DNA of 64,000 nt from the NCBI GenBank assembly GCA_943370025.1, contig CALRPI020000023.1:6629-70628 (forward strand). The letters are read 5' to 3'. How positions within the stretch are numbered: the stretch's first letter is position 1; every line of letters begins with the position of its first letter. Made by a program: the position numbers and the translations under genes. Under the pieces are notes generated by a model that saw only the letters and a list, made by a program, of their open reading frames with translations, made no database searches and was not told the origin of the DNA. Shown here piece by piece: positions 23,987-32,978 of the stretch. Source of the DNA: JAAUUE01 sp943370025 (GTDB lineage: Bacteria > Cyanobacteriota > Cyanobacteriia > Cyanobacteriales > JAAUUE01).

Positions 23987-25366
23987 ATGAATCATGCTAC
24001 GGAAATTAGTGCCGCCATCAAGGCTGGTCAAACCACTGCTAAAGCTGTCACTACCGCTGCCCTAGAGCAGATTGATCGCCTCAATCCGGTAGTCAATGCT
24101 TTTACAACTGTCCTCAAGGAACAGGCAATTCAAGATGCCGAAATGATCGATCGCCGCCTCGCCCAGGGTGAGGATCCGGGAGTATTAACCGGAGTTCCCT
24201 TTGCTGTCAAAGATTTAATTGATGTCGCCGGGATTGTCACCCTTGCTGGGTCGAAAATTAACCAAGATAACCCACCCGCTACCGCTGATGCCACTACGGT
24301 AAAAGCTCTCAAAACTGCCGGAGCGGTGCTGGTGGGAGCTTGCGTGATGGATGAGTATGCCTACGGTTTTTCTACGGAAAATAGCCACTACGGAGCTAGT
24401 CATAATCCCCATAATTTAGATCACGTAGCCGGAGGATCTTCCGGTGGCTCGGCAGCGGCGGTGACAGCGGGCTTAGTGCCCTTCACCCTAGGTTCGGATA
24501 CCAACGGTTCAATCCGGGTTCCTTCGGCACTGTGCGGTATTTTTGGGCTGAAGCCCACCTATGGTCGGGTATCTCGTTTTGGCACCTATCCCTTTGCTGG
24601 CAGTTTCGACCACATAGGACCCTTCGCTCGATCGATCCCAGATTTAGCAGCCGTATTTGATTGTATTCAAGGTTATGATCCTCAGGATCCCGTGTCGAGT
24701 AATTATCCTGTGGTTCCCTGCCTCCCAGAACTAGGTAAAGGTTTAGCTGGAATTAGACTCGCGATCGCTGATGGACATTTTGCCAAAGGAGCGCACCCAG
24801 AGGCATTTCAGGCTTTAGCAAAAGTAGCGGAAGCTTTAGAAGTCACCGCTAAGGTAACCATTCCTGAAGCTCATCGGGCAAGGGCGGCGGCTTTTCTGAT
24901 CACAGCCAGTGAAGGGGCAAATTTACACCTAGAACGTCTCAAGACCCGCCCCTTTGACTTTGACCCCGCCACGCGCGATCGCTTTCTGGCTGGGGCATTA
25001 ACTCCTACCAGTTGGTACTTGCAAGCTCAACGGTTTAGAAGTTGGTATCGATCGCAGCTCCAGCAAATTTTCCAAACAGTAGACGTGATCCTTGCTCCCA
25101 CAACTCCCTGTGTGGCTCCCAAAATTGGGCAGCAGACCATTAATATTGACGGCGTAGAAGTGCTTGCTCGTCCCAATTTGGGAATTTTTACCCAACCCCT
25201 CTCTTTTATCGGCTTACCCATTATTTCTGTCCCCGTCCATCTGCCCAATTCTTTGCCCCTAGGTGTGCAGCTAATTGCCGCTCCCTATAATGAAGCTCTG
25301 ATTCTCCGGGTAGCCAAGGTACTAGAAGATCAGGGAGTTGCCACTGCTCCGGTGCCAACACTATAA
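23987..25366 (+). CDS. AtzE-family amidase
   Basis: 459 residues of the amidase-signature family. The Ser-cisSer-Lys triad is visible: Lys in VPFAVKDLIDVAG, the glycine/serine loop GGSSGGSAAAVTAG and the nucleophile region GSDTNGSIRVPSALCGIFGL. AtzE homologues hydrolyse carboxylated ureas such as 1-carboxybiuret or dicarboxyurea and release ammonium; the natural substrate in cyanobacteria is not established. The pair atzG-atzE is followed on the same strand by glutamate dehydrogenase, which would handle ammonium, although a gap of 391 bases and repeats makes co-transcription doubtful. Confidence 0.9.
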   Translation: MNHATEISAAIKAGQTTAKAVTTAALEQIDRLNPVVNAFTTVLKEQAIQDAEMIDRRLAQGEDPGVLTGVPFAVKDLIDVAGIVTLAGSKINQDNPPATADATTVKALKTAGAVLVGACVMDEYAYGFSTENSHYGASHNPHNLDHVAGGSSGGSAAAVTAGLVPFTLGSDTNGSIRVPSALCGIFGLKPTYGRVSRFGTYPFAGSFDHIGPFARSIPDLAAVFDCIQGYDPQDPVSSNYPVVPCLPELGKGLAGIRLAIADGHFAKGAHPEAFQALAKVAEALEVTAKVTIPEAHRARAAAFLITASEGANLHLERLKTRPFDFDPATRDRFLAGALTPTSWYLQAQRFRSWYRSQLQQIFQTVDVILAPTTPCVAPKIGQQTINIDGVEVLARPNLGIFTQPLSFIGLPIISVPVHLPNSLPLGVQLIAAPYNEALILRVAKVLEDQGVATAPVPTL

Positions 25367-25373
25367 ATATTAT

Positions 25374-25404
25374 TTGTGGGCTTCGATGACCCTCAGCCCA
25401 CGGA
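25374..25404 (+). terminator. Hairpin after the amidase gene
   Basis: tgtgggct-tcgatgaccctc-agcccacg: a stem of about eight pairs with the recurrent cttcganngaccctcag loop. No T-run. Confidence 0.45.
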
Positions 25405-25534
25405 TAATCCATTTATAGTGTGCAAGACCTAATTTAATGTAACAAAATATACATTTCCTTGGGAGGTAAGAATACTTGCCAACTACAATAGAGGAAGTCG
25501 GGTTTCTATGAACAATTGTGGTATTGCCAGCTAA

Positions 25535-25634
25535 TACCAAATCAAAAAAATGGTTTCACCATTTTTTTGATTTAAATTCCTGCGCAGCAAGGTATTCAAA
25601 ATCTTATTTGTATCAACTATTTAGCAAAATGCTA
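25535..25634. repeat. Mini-element family F, copy 1
   Basis: taccaaatcaaaaaaatgg, the hairpin aaaaatggtttcaccattttt, then cagcaaggtattcaaaatc and tatttagcaaaatgcta. A fuller copy is at 44910-45009 and a half copy at 16290-16353. Confidence 0.7.
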
Positions 25635-25757
25635 TAAGGTTTGGGATGTAGCTTGCTTCCCGTAGGATGGGGAATTCAATTAATTCCGCAAGAAGTCTAT
25701 TTTTGAACCATTTAGGGTTGTCATAGCGAACCAGCGCATAGGTTGGAGGGAGAAAAT

Positions 25758-27050
25758 ATGGCTTTATCTTTGTTTAGTGATGCGAGCAAGCGCTTAGCAC
25801 AGGCTTTGAAATTTGTGGCTATTTCTGAAGATGCGATCGAACATTTGAAATATCCTAAGGCTAGTTTGAGTGTCTCGATTCCCGTGCGGATGGATGATGG
25901 CTCCCTGCGCTTCTTTCCCGGCTATCGAGTCCGCTACGACGACACCAGAGGTCCCACCAAGGGAGGAGTCCGCTACCATCCGGGAGTGAATTTAGACGAA
26001 GTGCAATCCTTAGCTTTTTGGATGACTTTTAAGTGTGCCGCTTTGAACCTGCCCTACGGTGGTGGTAAGGGGGGCATTACCGTCAACCCGAAGGAACTAT
26101 CTCGCCTGGAACTAGAAAGACTCAGCCGGGGTTACGTCGACGCGATCGCAGATTTTATTGGTCCCGATGTGGATATCCTTGCCCCCGATATGTATACCAA
26201 TCAAATGATCATGGGCTGGATGATGGATCAATACAGCATCATCAAGCGGCAAATCAGCCCGGCAGTAGTCACCGGTAAGCCCATTACTATGGGAGGCAGC
26301 CTCGGTCGGGAAGCAGCCACAGCGATGGGGGCTTTCTTTGTGATTGAACGGATGATGAGCAAACTTGATCGCCACCCCAGCAATACCACCGTAGCTGTGC
26401 AGGGCTTTGGCAATGCCGGGGGGACGATCGCCGAACTGATGGCGAAGGCTGGCTATAAGGTTTTAGCCGTCAGCGATTCCCAAGGCGGAATCTACGCCAA
26501 AAAAGGCTTAGATATTCCCAGTATCCGCCAGTATAAGCAATCTAGCCGCAGCATTCAGGCTGTCTACTGTGCTGGCACGGTGTGCAATGTAGTGGAACAC
26601 GAAGTCATTACTAACGACCAACTCCTGACTCTAGATGTAGATATCCTGATCCCTGCTGCTTTGGAGAACCAAATCACGGTAGCTAACGCATCGCAAATTC
26701 AAGCCAAATATATTTTTGAGGTGGCTAATGGTCCCGTTACTTCTGAGGCAGATGGGATTCTCGATCAAAAAGGGATTATGGTTTTCCCCGATATTTTGAT
26801 CAATGCTGGGGGAGTAACTGTCAGCTATTTTGAATGGGTACAGAATCGCAGCGGCTTGTATTGGACTCTAGAAGAAGTGAATCATCGTCTCCAAGAAAAG
26901 ATGGTGGCAGAAGCTGATCAAATCTGGGCAATTTCTCAAGACCTAGGTACTTCCCTGAGAACTGCCGCTTATATCCATGCCTTGAATCGACTAGGAGAAG
27001 CGATCGATGCCAAAGGAACGAGGGATTACTACGCAAATAGAAAATTTTAG
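25758..27050 (+). CDS. gdhA: Glutamate dehydrogenase (Glu/Leu/Phe/Val family)
   Basis: 430 residues from ATG 25758, preceded by GGAGGGAG; an in-frame TTG five codons upstream overlaps that site, so I reject it. It interconverts glutamate with 2-oxoglutarate and ammonium using NAD(P)H in the cytoplasm. Marks are PYGGGKGGITVNP with the catalytic lysine, the DILAPDM loop with the catalytic aspartate, and the Rossmann VAVQGFGNAGGTIA. The cofactor preference cannot be read with confidence. Its place after the amidase pair fits a nitrogen-release theme. Confidence 0.93.
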   Translation: MALSLFSDASKRLAQALKFVAISEDAIEHLKYPKASLSVSIPVRMDDGSLRFFPGYRVRYDDTRGPTKGGVRYHPGVNLDEVQSLAFWMTFKCAALNLPYGGGKGGITVNPKELSRLELERLSRGYVDAIADFIGPDVDILAPDMYTNQMIMGWMMDQYSIIKRQISPAVVTGKPITMGGSLGREAATAMGAFFVIERMMSKLDRHPSNTTVAVQGFGNAGGTIAELMAKAGYKVLAVSDSQGGIYAKKGLDIPSIRQYKQSSRSIQAVYCAGTVCNVVEHEVITNDQLLTLDVDILIPAALENQITVANASQIQAKYIFEVANGPVTSEADGILDQKGIMVFPDILINAGGVTVSYFEWVQNRSGLYWTLEEVNHRLQEKMVAEADQIWAISQDLGTSLRTAAYIHALNRLGEAIDAKGTRDYYANRKF

Positions 27051-27214
27051 CAGATTTTAGCTTGGTCTAGGGCTGGCATCCTGTTCTAGTTAGCGATCGC
27101 CATATTTCACTGATTGTAAGTATTTTCACTGGAGTAATACCATACTTACAACCATTTTAGGATTGCTATATAAGGTATTTTGCTATAAGTTGGAGATAGT
27201 AAAGACCCTAGTTT

Positions 27215-27314
27215 TTATGACTTATAGAAATTACGCACTGCCAACGAATTATCTAGGTTCGCAGACATTTTTGTAGGTGTGGAATGCCTTAAATAAACTC
27301 TCAAATGCGTAAGC
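27215..27314. repeat. Mini-element family I, degenerate copy
   Basis: tatgacttatagaaattacgcactgccaac ... gaattatctaggttcg ... aaatgcgtaagctgta resembles 31416-31516. Its sequence caacgaattatctagg is the empty-site equivalent of the family B insertion point at 50429-50537. Confidence 0.55.
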
Positions 27315-27321
27315 TGTAATT

Positions 27322-27415
27322 TATAGCCGTCGCCAAGCAGGTTATTTTGTGGGAATCCCCGCTTCGCTGGGGTTCCCACAACTAAAACTACCTCAACCCT
27401 CTTGGCGGTTGCTAT
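27322..27415. repeat. Mini-element family C, intact copy
   Basis: tatagccgtcgccaagcagg ... hairpin gtgggaatccccgcttcg/ctggggttcccac ... ctcttggcggttgctata. The split copy at 20134-20328 is its inverse. Confidence 0.7.
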
Positions 27416-27506
27416 ACATAAGCTTATTTTTCAGAAATTCAGGGTGCAATTATTTCTAGGTGAATCTACAATCTGCTAATTTAAGGCTGCTAGCTCTTGT
27501 GTGTAA

Positions 27507-29462
27507 ATGCTGTCTACCATGATCAACCAAATTCTAGATAAGCGCTACCGTATTGTCAAAGTCCTAGGTATGGGAGTTTCCGGTCCCGTATGCCTTGCAG
27601 TGGATACCCAAGATCCAGATTACCCCGTATGCGTAGTGAGACAAGTTCGCCTCCCCAGTCGAGCTAATGGTACTCTTTCCCGGTTGCAATTTTTGCTCAA
27701 TACCAAAACCGAAGCTCTAGAAAAATTAGCAGGGGTTCAAAGTAGTCCCTCCGTGCTAGATTTTTTCCTAGAAAACCAAACTTTTTATTTAATAGAAGAA
27801 TTTCTCCCCGGTCATCCTGCTGTTCACCAGAACTCCAATGGTCAGTCGACTGAAGAAGACCAAGGGATGCAGCGCCTTCAAGAAATGCTGAGTATGGTGG
27901 AACCGATCGCCACAGAAGAAAATCATCCTGAGCAAAATAGATACCAAAGAAATCAGGAGGTTAGCAATCCTGAATCAAGCTCTGCGAAGGAGATAGATGC
28001 GGTAGAAGATGTAAATTTAGCTGACACTGATTTAGATAGTTTTGATAGTTTAGATACTACAGATTTAGATGAATTAAATTTGCTAGATAATTCAGAAATA
28101 GAAACAGAATCTTCAGTAAACTCATCTAAGTTCCCCAAAATAAGATTCTCTTTACCAGGTCAGCTATCTTCGCCATTTTTTGCCTTAGGAGTAGTTCTGT
28201 TTGCAGTTGCCACGGGGCTAGCTTTATGGCGCTTCTATGAATACAACAATAAAAATACGGCACAAAATTTCTATACTCAAGGCATGGAAAAAATGGAGGG
28301 GGGGAATTTACCCGCAGCAATTCAGTCCCTGAGCCAGTCGTTACAGCTTAATCCCCAGAATGCTGCTGCCTATGGAAATCGGGGTAATGCCTATTACGAT
28401 TTGGGAGATTATGCCTCAGCTTTGGCTGACTACAGTAAAGTTATTGAGATGCAGCCGGATAATCTGAATGCTTACTATAACCGAGGTCTAGTATATTTTG
28501 ATCAGGGTAATTTCCCAGCAGCGATCGCAGATCTGACCATTGCCCTAAAAGTCCAAGAACACGATGCTGATGTTTTATATAAGCGCGGAGTTTCCTATTA
28601 CAACGTTAAGGACTATCAAAATGCCTTAGCTGACCTCGATCGCCTGATTCGCCTCAATCCTAAAAACGACAAGGCTTGGTCTGCTAGAGGTTTGGTAAAG
28701 GTGGGATTGCAAGATCAACAGGGAGCCATGGCAGACTACACCGAGGGGATTAATCTGAATCCCAAGGATGGCAGAACTTTCTACAATCGGGCGCGGCTCC
28801 GGGCAACTCTAGGGGATAATACCGGAGCATTGCAGGACTATAATCTATCCATCACCCTCAATCCTCAAGATGCCGATGCCTTTGCCAACCGTTGTAGCAT
28901 CAATCTGAGCTTGGCGAATTTTCCTGATGCCATCAGTGACTGCACTGAAGCCATTCGCCTCCAGCCCAATAATCCGATCGCCTTTAATAATCGTTGTGCG
29001 GCCAATTTCAACCGCAAGGATCACCAAAACGCTCTCAAGGATTGCACCCAAGCCATTCGCCTAGACTCTAGTAATGATGGAGCTTATAGCAATCGGGGGG
29101 ATGTGCGGCGGGATGTGGGCGATCGCACGGGAGCCTTGGAGGATTACAGTGAGGCAATCAAAATCAATGCCAATAATAGTTTTACCTATACTAGCCGGGG
29201 CAATGTCCGCCGAGATTTAGAAGATTTTCGGGGAGCGGTGGAAGATTACAGTCGCGCAATTTCCCTGAATCCTAATAATGGCATGGCTCTCTACGGCAGA
29301 GGCTTAGCCTACGCTCGGCTTCCCGGCAGCAAGGAACAAGCCATCGATGATCTGCAAAAAGCGGCAAAAATATTTTTAGATAATGGACGAGTTACTGCTT
29401 ATCAAGAGGCGGTATTGCAGATGAATAAGCTGAAGCCGGGTTCTCCCAATGCCGGTGGTTGA
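27507..29462 (+). CDS. Membrane TPR protein with a truncated protein-kinase N-lobe
   Basis: 651 residues. Residues about 5-105 look like the N-lobe of a Hanks-type Ser/Thr kinase (DKRYRIVKVLGMGVSGPVCL, then VVRQVRLPS, and LIEEFLPG), but the ATP-lysine position reads VVRQ and there is no catalytic HRD or DFG: the C-lobe is absent. An acidic Asp/Leu/Ser-rich linker (about 110-210) and one transmembrane helix (about 217-240) follow, then about ten TPR units to the end. So it is a membrane scaffold or pseudokinase, not an active kinase. A second ATG at 27519 is an equal start candidate. It shares a C-terminal cap with the TPR protein at 2722-3645. Confidence 0.8.
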   Translation: MLSTMINQILDKRYRIVKVLGMGVSGPVCLAVDTQDPDYPVCVVRQVRLPSRANGTLSRLQFLLNTKTEALEKLAGVQSSPSVLDFFLENQTFYLIEEFLPGHPAVHQNSNGQSTEEDQGMQRLQEMLSMVEPIATEENHPEQNRYQRNQEVSNPESSSAKEIDAVEDVNLADTDLDSFDSLDTTDLDELNLLDNSEIETESSVNSSKFPKIRFSLPGQLSSPFFALGVVLFAVATGLALWRFYEYNNKNTAQNFYTQGMEKMEGGNLPAAIQSLSQSLQLNPQNAAAYGNRGNAYYDLGDYASALADYSKVIEMQPDNLNAYYNRGLVYFDQGNFPAAIADLTIALKVQEHDADVLYKRGVSYYNVKDYQNALADLDRLIRLNPKNDKAWSARGLVKVGLQDQQGAMADYTEGINLNPKDGRTFYNRARLRATLGDNTGALQDYNLSITLNPQDADAFANRCSINLSLANFPDAISDCTEAIRLQPNNPIAFNNRCAANFNRKDHQNALKDCTQAIRLDSSNDGAYSNRGDVRRDVGDRTGALEDYSEAIKINANNSFTYTSRGNVRRDLEDFRGAVEDYSRAISLNPNNGMALYGRGLAYARLPGSKEQAIDDLQKAAKIFLDNGRVTAYQEAVLQMNKLKPGSPNAGG

Positions 29463-29790
29463 AACCGCAGCGACAATGGCGAAGTCTGGATGGTGTAAGG
29501 TTAATAACAGAATTTGCTGAAGTCATGAATTATTTAGGATAGCAATCGTCTATGATGGTTAATAACAGAATTAATAGCAAATACACTGATAATTTCAATG
29601 ATAAATATCAAAGTAATCACCTTGAGAGATAATAATATCTCTTAATTGATTTTCTTCTTTAATCTTCTCAGCTATGGCAGCGGAAAAAATCCTCAAACTA
29701 TTCTATTAATTATCCTTAGTTACTATTTTTAGAAGACCAGATCGGACTAATTTAGCTGCCTAAATGAACCAAATTTAATGTGAGGTTTCC
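29463..29790. other. Intergenic stretch with a 16-base direct repeat
   Basis: AT-rich, no gene seen. ggttaataacagaatt occurs twice, near 29500 and 29556. It presumably holds the promoter of the radical SAM gene. Confidence 0.4.
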
Positions 29791-31368
29791 ATGCGCGTCT
29801 TGATGATTTATCCCCTGTTTCCAAAGAGTTTGTGGTCTTTTGAAAAGGTTCTAGAACTGGTCGATCGCAAGGTTCTTTTGCCCCCCCTTGGTCTAGTGAC
29901 AGTGGCGGCGATTCTGCCCCAGACTTGGGAATATAAACTGGTCGATCGCAACGTCCGCAATGTTACCGAAGCAGAATGGGCTTGGGCAGATTTGGTTGTC
30001 ATGTCGGCGATGATCGTCCAAAAACAAGATTTAATTACCCAGATCAAAGAAGCGAAACGGCGGGGTAAATTAGTTGCCGTGGGTGGACCTTTCCCGACTT
30101 CGGTTCCTGAAGATTCTCTAGATGCGGGGGCAGATTTCATGATCCTTGATGAGGGGGAAATTACCTTGCCGATGTTTGTGGAAGCCATCAACCGGGGTGA
30201 TAAATCCGGGGTCTTCCGCTCTGATGGAGTCAAGCCCGATGTCACCACCACCCCGGTTCCTCGCTTTGATTTGCTAGAACTAGACCAGTACGACTCTATG
30301 TCGATTCAGTTCTCCCGTGGTTGTCCCTTCCAGTGCGAGTTCTGCGATATTATCGTCCTCTACGGGCGCAAACCCCGCACCAAAGCCCCAGAGCAATTAC
30401 TGGCAGAACTAGATTGTCTCTATAATCTGGGCTGGCGGCGGAGTATTTTCATGGTGGATGATAACTTCATTGGCAATAAGCGCAACGTGAAACTCCTGCT
30501 GCGGGAACTCAAGGAATGGCAAAGGGAGCATCAATATCCCTTTAGCATTACTACCGAGGCTTCGGTAGATCTAGCTGACGATCAGGAGTTGATGGATCTG
30601 ATGCGGGAATGTAACTTCACGGCGGTGTTCCTCGGAGTGGAAACCCCCGATGAGGAAAGCTTAGCAATGACTAAGAAATTCCAAAATACCCGATCGAGCC
30701 TAGGGGAAGCGATGGATAGAATTACTCGATCGGGCTTACGGATCATGGCGGGATTCATCATTGGTTTTGATGGCGAAAAAACCGGGGCGGGTGATCGGAT
30801 TGTCCAGTTTGTGGAACAAAATGCCATCCCCACGACTACCTTTGGGATGCTCCAAGCTCTGCCCCACACTGCTCTCTGGGAAAGATTGGAACGGGAAGGC
30901 AGATTACTGGCGAAAAATGCCAACCTGAACCAAACTACCCTGATGAATTTCCAACCCACTCGCCCGATTACCGAAATTGCCCGGGAGTATGTAGAGGCTT
31001 TTTGTGCGGTGTACGATCCAGAGAAATATCTCGATCGCACCTATCGTCATTTCCTAATTCTTGGTGCGCCGAGGATTCAGGCTCCTAGTTCATTTCCTAG
31101 TTTGGTGGAATTGAAGGCATTAGCGATCGTCATCTGGCGCCAAGGTTTTCTCCGCAGTACCCGTTGGAAGTTCTGGCATCACCTGTTTAGCATCATCAAA
31201 AACAACCCCAGCCAGTGGGATCACTACCTGACGGTCTGCGCCCACAATGAGCACTTCCTCGATTACCGTCAAGTAGTCCGGGAAGAAATTGAAACCCAAG
31301 TCCAAGAATTGCTCAAGGCAATACCAGAAACTCCTGCTGAGAAGAAAGTAGAAGCGATCGCTAGTTAA
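29791..31368 (+). CDS. B12-binding-domain radical SAM protein
   Basis: 525 residues. Residues about 1-150 form a cobalamin-binding-type Rossmann domain (MRVLMIYPLFPKSLWSFEKV ... VAVGGPFPTSVPED), then the radical SAM barrel with SRGCPFQCEFCDI (Cx3CxxC for the [4Fe-4S] cluster) and DDNFIGNKRNVK, then a C-terminal domain (about 375-525) with a DUF4070-like look. Enzymes of this class methylate or rearrange unactivated carbons, for example in hopanoid C-2 methylation (HpnP) or tetrapyrrole and lipid tailoring. It may be HpnP-like, but the same architecture occurs in several cyanobacterial paralogues, so I do not name it. A strong terminator follows. Confidence 0.85.
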   Translation: MRVLMIYPLFPKSLWSFEKVLELVDRKVLLPPLGLVTVAAILPQTWEYKLVDRNVRNVTEAEWAWADLVVMSAMIVQKQDLITQIKEAKRRGKLVAVGGPFPTSVPEDSLDAGADFMILDEGEITLPMFVEAINRGDKSGVFRSDGVKPDVTTTPVPRFDLLELDQYDSMSIQFSRGCPFQCEFCDIIVLYGRKPRTKAPEQLLAELDCLYNLGWRRSIFMVDDNFIGNKRNVKLLLRELKEWQREHQYPFSITTEASVDLADDQELMDLMRECNFTAVFLGVETPDEESLAMTKKFQNTRSSLGEAMDRITRSGLRIMAGFIIGFDGEKTGAGDRIVQFVEQNAIPTTTFGMLQALPHTALWERLEREGRLLAKNANLNQTTLMNFQPTRPITEIAREYVEAFCAVYDPEKYLDRTYRHFLILGAPRIQAPSSFPSLVELKALAIVIWRQGFLRSTRWKFWHHLFSIIKNNPSQWDHYLTVCAHNEHFLDYRQVVREEIETQVQELLKAIPETPAEKKVEAIAS

Positions 31369-31377
31369 CCTGAATTA

Positions 31378-31410
31378 AAAGAGAGTCTCCGTTGGAGACT
31401 CTCTTTTAAT
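31378..31410 (+). terminator. Rho-independent terminator of the radical SAM gene
   Basis: aaaagagagtctcc-gtt-ggagactctctttta: an 11-base-pair stem with T's, ten bases after the stop. Confidence 0.85.
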
Positions 31411-31415
31411 AATTC

Positions 31416-31516
31416 TAGGACTTATGCATTTGGAAGTTTTTGCTGGCTTCGACTCCGCTCAGCCCACAAAAATTTCCAAAACCCTAAATAATTCGTTAGA
31501 AGTGCGTAAGTCCTAA
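31416..31516. repeat. Mini-element family I, copy 1
   Basis: taggacttatgcatttgg ... agtgcgtaagtccta inverted ends with a ggcttcgactccgctcagcc hairpin. The element at 50404-50597 is its inverse with a family B element inside; 44901-45100 is another, with a family F element inside. Confidence 0.7.
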
Positions 31517-31537
31517 ATCCTTTTTGTGTTGGGTTTG

Positions 31538-32281
31538 TTAATTGATTGACTTTGATTGGCACTGAAGCGCTCGCTCCATATAAGACGCTAAAGCGGCATC
31601 GTTTTCTCTCCACTTGCTAACTGTATCTCCTTCTTGTTCATAAATCTGATTCAAGGCAGCTTCGATTTCGGGATCACCACCTGTGAACTCCTGAATTAAA
31701 GCTTGCCGACGGCGAACTAAGGCTTGCACCACTTCGCTAGCTGGGTCTGTGTCCTTCTCCATTTCCACTTGAACTTGGGCAATCAGGTCTTCCCAATCGA
31801 CTTGTGCCTGTTGCATTCTTTCTTCTCCCAATAGTTCTTGACGTTGCTTTAGGGTTTCAAGTTGTTCAGGACGGTAGTAGTTTTCTAGCATGTCCATAAC
31901 TTGGATAATCTGGAGAACTTCTTCAACAGGAACTGCATCAAGTTTTGCGGCTGTTTGTTCAATGCTTTCTAAGCGTTGGAGAAGTTGTTGAGACATCTCG
32001 ATCTGTTTACGAATTTTGGTAATGTGCAATTGCACCATTTCGGCAAAGGCACGATCGCCATTATCCAAGCAACTTCGCACATCTTCTAACGAAAACCCAA
32101 TTTGCTTGAGGGTGATGATTTGCTGGAGACGGATGATATCTTGCTTGCCATAAACTCGATAGCTAGATTCTGTCCGATGGGATGGAGATAATAATCCAAT
32201 TTCATCGTAGTAGTGTAACGTTCTGATTGACAAGCCCGTTCGTTTCGATAAATCACCGACTTTAAAGGTTGTGGTTTCCAT
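31538..32281 (-). CDS. MerR-family regulator with TipAS-like effector domain
   Basis: 247 residues from ATG 32281, eight bases after GGAG; a GTG-like extension upstream is not needed. The N-terminus is a MerR winged helix (FKVGDLSKRTGLSIRTLHYY, SSYRVYGKQDIIRLQQI) followed by the coiled-coil dimer helix. The C-terminal 110 residues are helical and resemble the TipAS antibiotic-recognition domain of drug-sensing MerR proteins. Its own promoter has the long spacer typical of MerR operators, so it is probably autoregulated. No drug pump gene is adjacent. Confidence 0.88.
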   Translation of the reverse strand: METTTFKVGDLSKRTGLSIRTLHYYDEIGLLSPSHRTESSYRVYGKQDIIRLQQIITLKQIGFSLEDVRSCLDNGDRAFAEMVQLHITKIRKQIEMSQQLLQRLESIEQTAAKLDAVPVEEVLQIIQVMDMLENYYRPEQLETLKQRQELLGEERMQQAQVDWEDLIAQVQVEMEKDTDPASEVVQALVRRRQALIQEFTGGDPEIEAALNQIYEQEGDTVSKWRENDAALASYMERALQCQSKSIN

Positions 32282-32332
32282 GGGTGCAACTCCTTTGTGT
32301 ACTCTCATTCTTGATAAACTAGGAACGCTACT

Positions 32333-32364
32333 ATCTTAAAACCCTCACCTAGCGTGAGGGTCAA
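32333..32364 (-). promoter_or_regulatory. MerR-type promoter/operator with long spacer
   Basis: On the minus strand, a -35 TTGACC and a -10 TAAGAT are separated by 20 bases (19 if the -10 is read TTAAGA). Within the spacer is the dyad ACCCTCAC-ctagc-GTGAGGGT (plus-strand view, about 32341-32361). Over-long spacers with such dyads are the signature of promoters that MerR proteins twist into activity. It drives the merR gene itself. Confidence 0.7.
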
Positions 32365-32405
32365 GAGGGGGAGGCTTCTAACTTTCTAGATTTCCAGGTT
32401 TTCTA

Positions 32406-32765
32406 TTGAATCAGTTACAAAACCAGATCATTTCAGTGGGTATTCAAAAAATAGAAGTCACCCAAGATTGGCTTCGATCGTCAACAGAATATCATCAAGG
32501 TTCTCTCAGTTTTCAGGATGCTCTTTGTCTCTACTATGCTAAGAATTTTAATCGTGTATTGATAACTAACGATAAACCTCTCAGGACGCTATCTCAGCAG
32601 CAGGGAGTGCAAGTACATGGCACTTTATGGATTATTCGCCAAGCCTACGAACAAAAGATATTATCCAGGAATGAATTGTGTGAATGGATATCTATTCTAA
32701 TCCAGCAGGGTAGCAGAATGCCTCCCCTAGAAGTAGCGAAACTGAGAGCCTTAATGGACTGTTAA
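32406..32765 (+). CDS. N-terminally truncated PIN-domain protein
   Basis: 119 residues. LSFQDALCLYYAKNFNRVLI and TNDKPLRTLSQQQGVQVHGT match the C-terminal half of VapC-like PIN nucleases, with the conserved Asp in QDAL and TNDK. The N-terminal strand with the first catalytic Asp (LxDTN-type) is missing and is not found in the sequence upstream, which is the MerR promoter. The start would be a TTG. This is most likely an inactive fragment of a toxin gene, though translation of the piece is possible. Confidence 0.6.
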   Translation: MNQLQNQIISVGIQKIEVTQDWLRSSTEYHQGSLSFQDALCLYYAKNFNRVLITNDKPLRTLSQQQGVQVHGTLWIIRQAYEQKILSRNELCEWISILIQQGSRMPPLEVAKLRALMDC

Positions 32766-32978
32766 AACTATGAAATTTCATACCTGCACCAATAAGCTCG
32801 ATCGCTCCCAAGACTCAAATTTTTGATCCATCAGCATTAGCCTAGATTTACGGCGATCGACAAATAACGCCTCGATGGTTCTAAACCATGATCTGAAGCA
32901 TGAATAGAAATCCACGACGATCCAGAGGCAGAGTTGCTGAATGCTTTATAATTTGTTACAAGTAGGAAATAAATCTAT

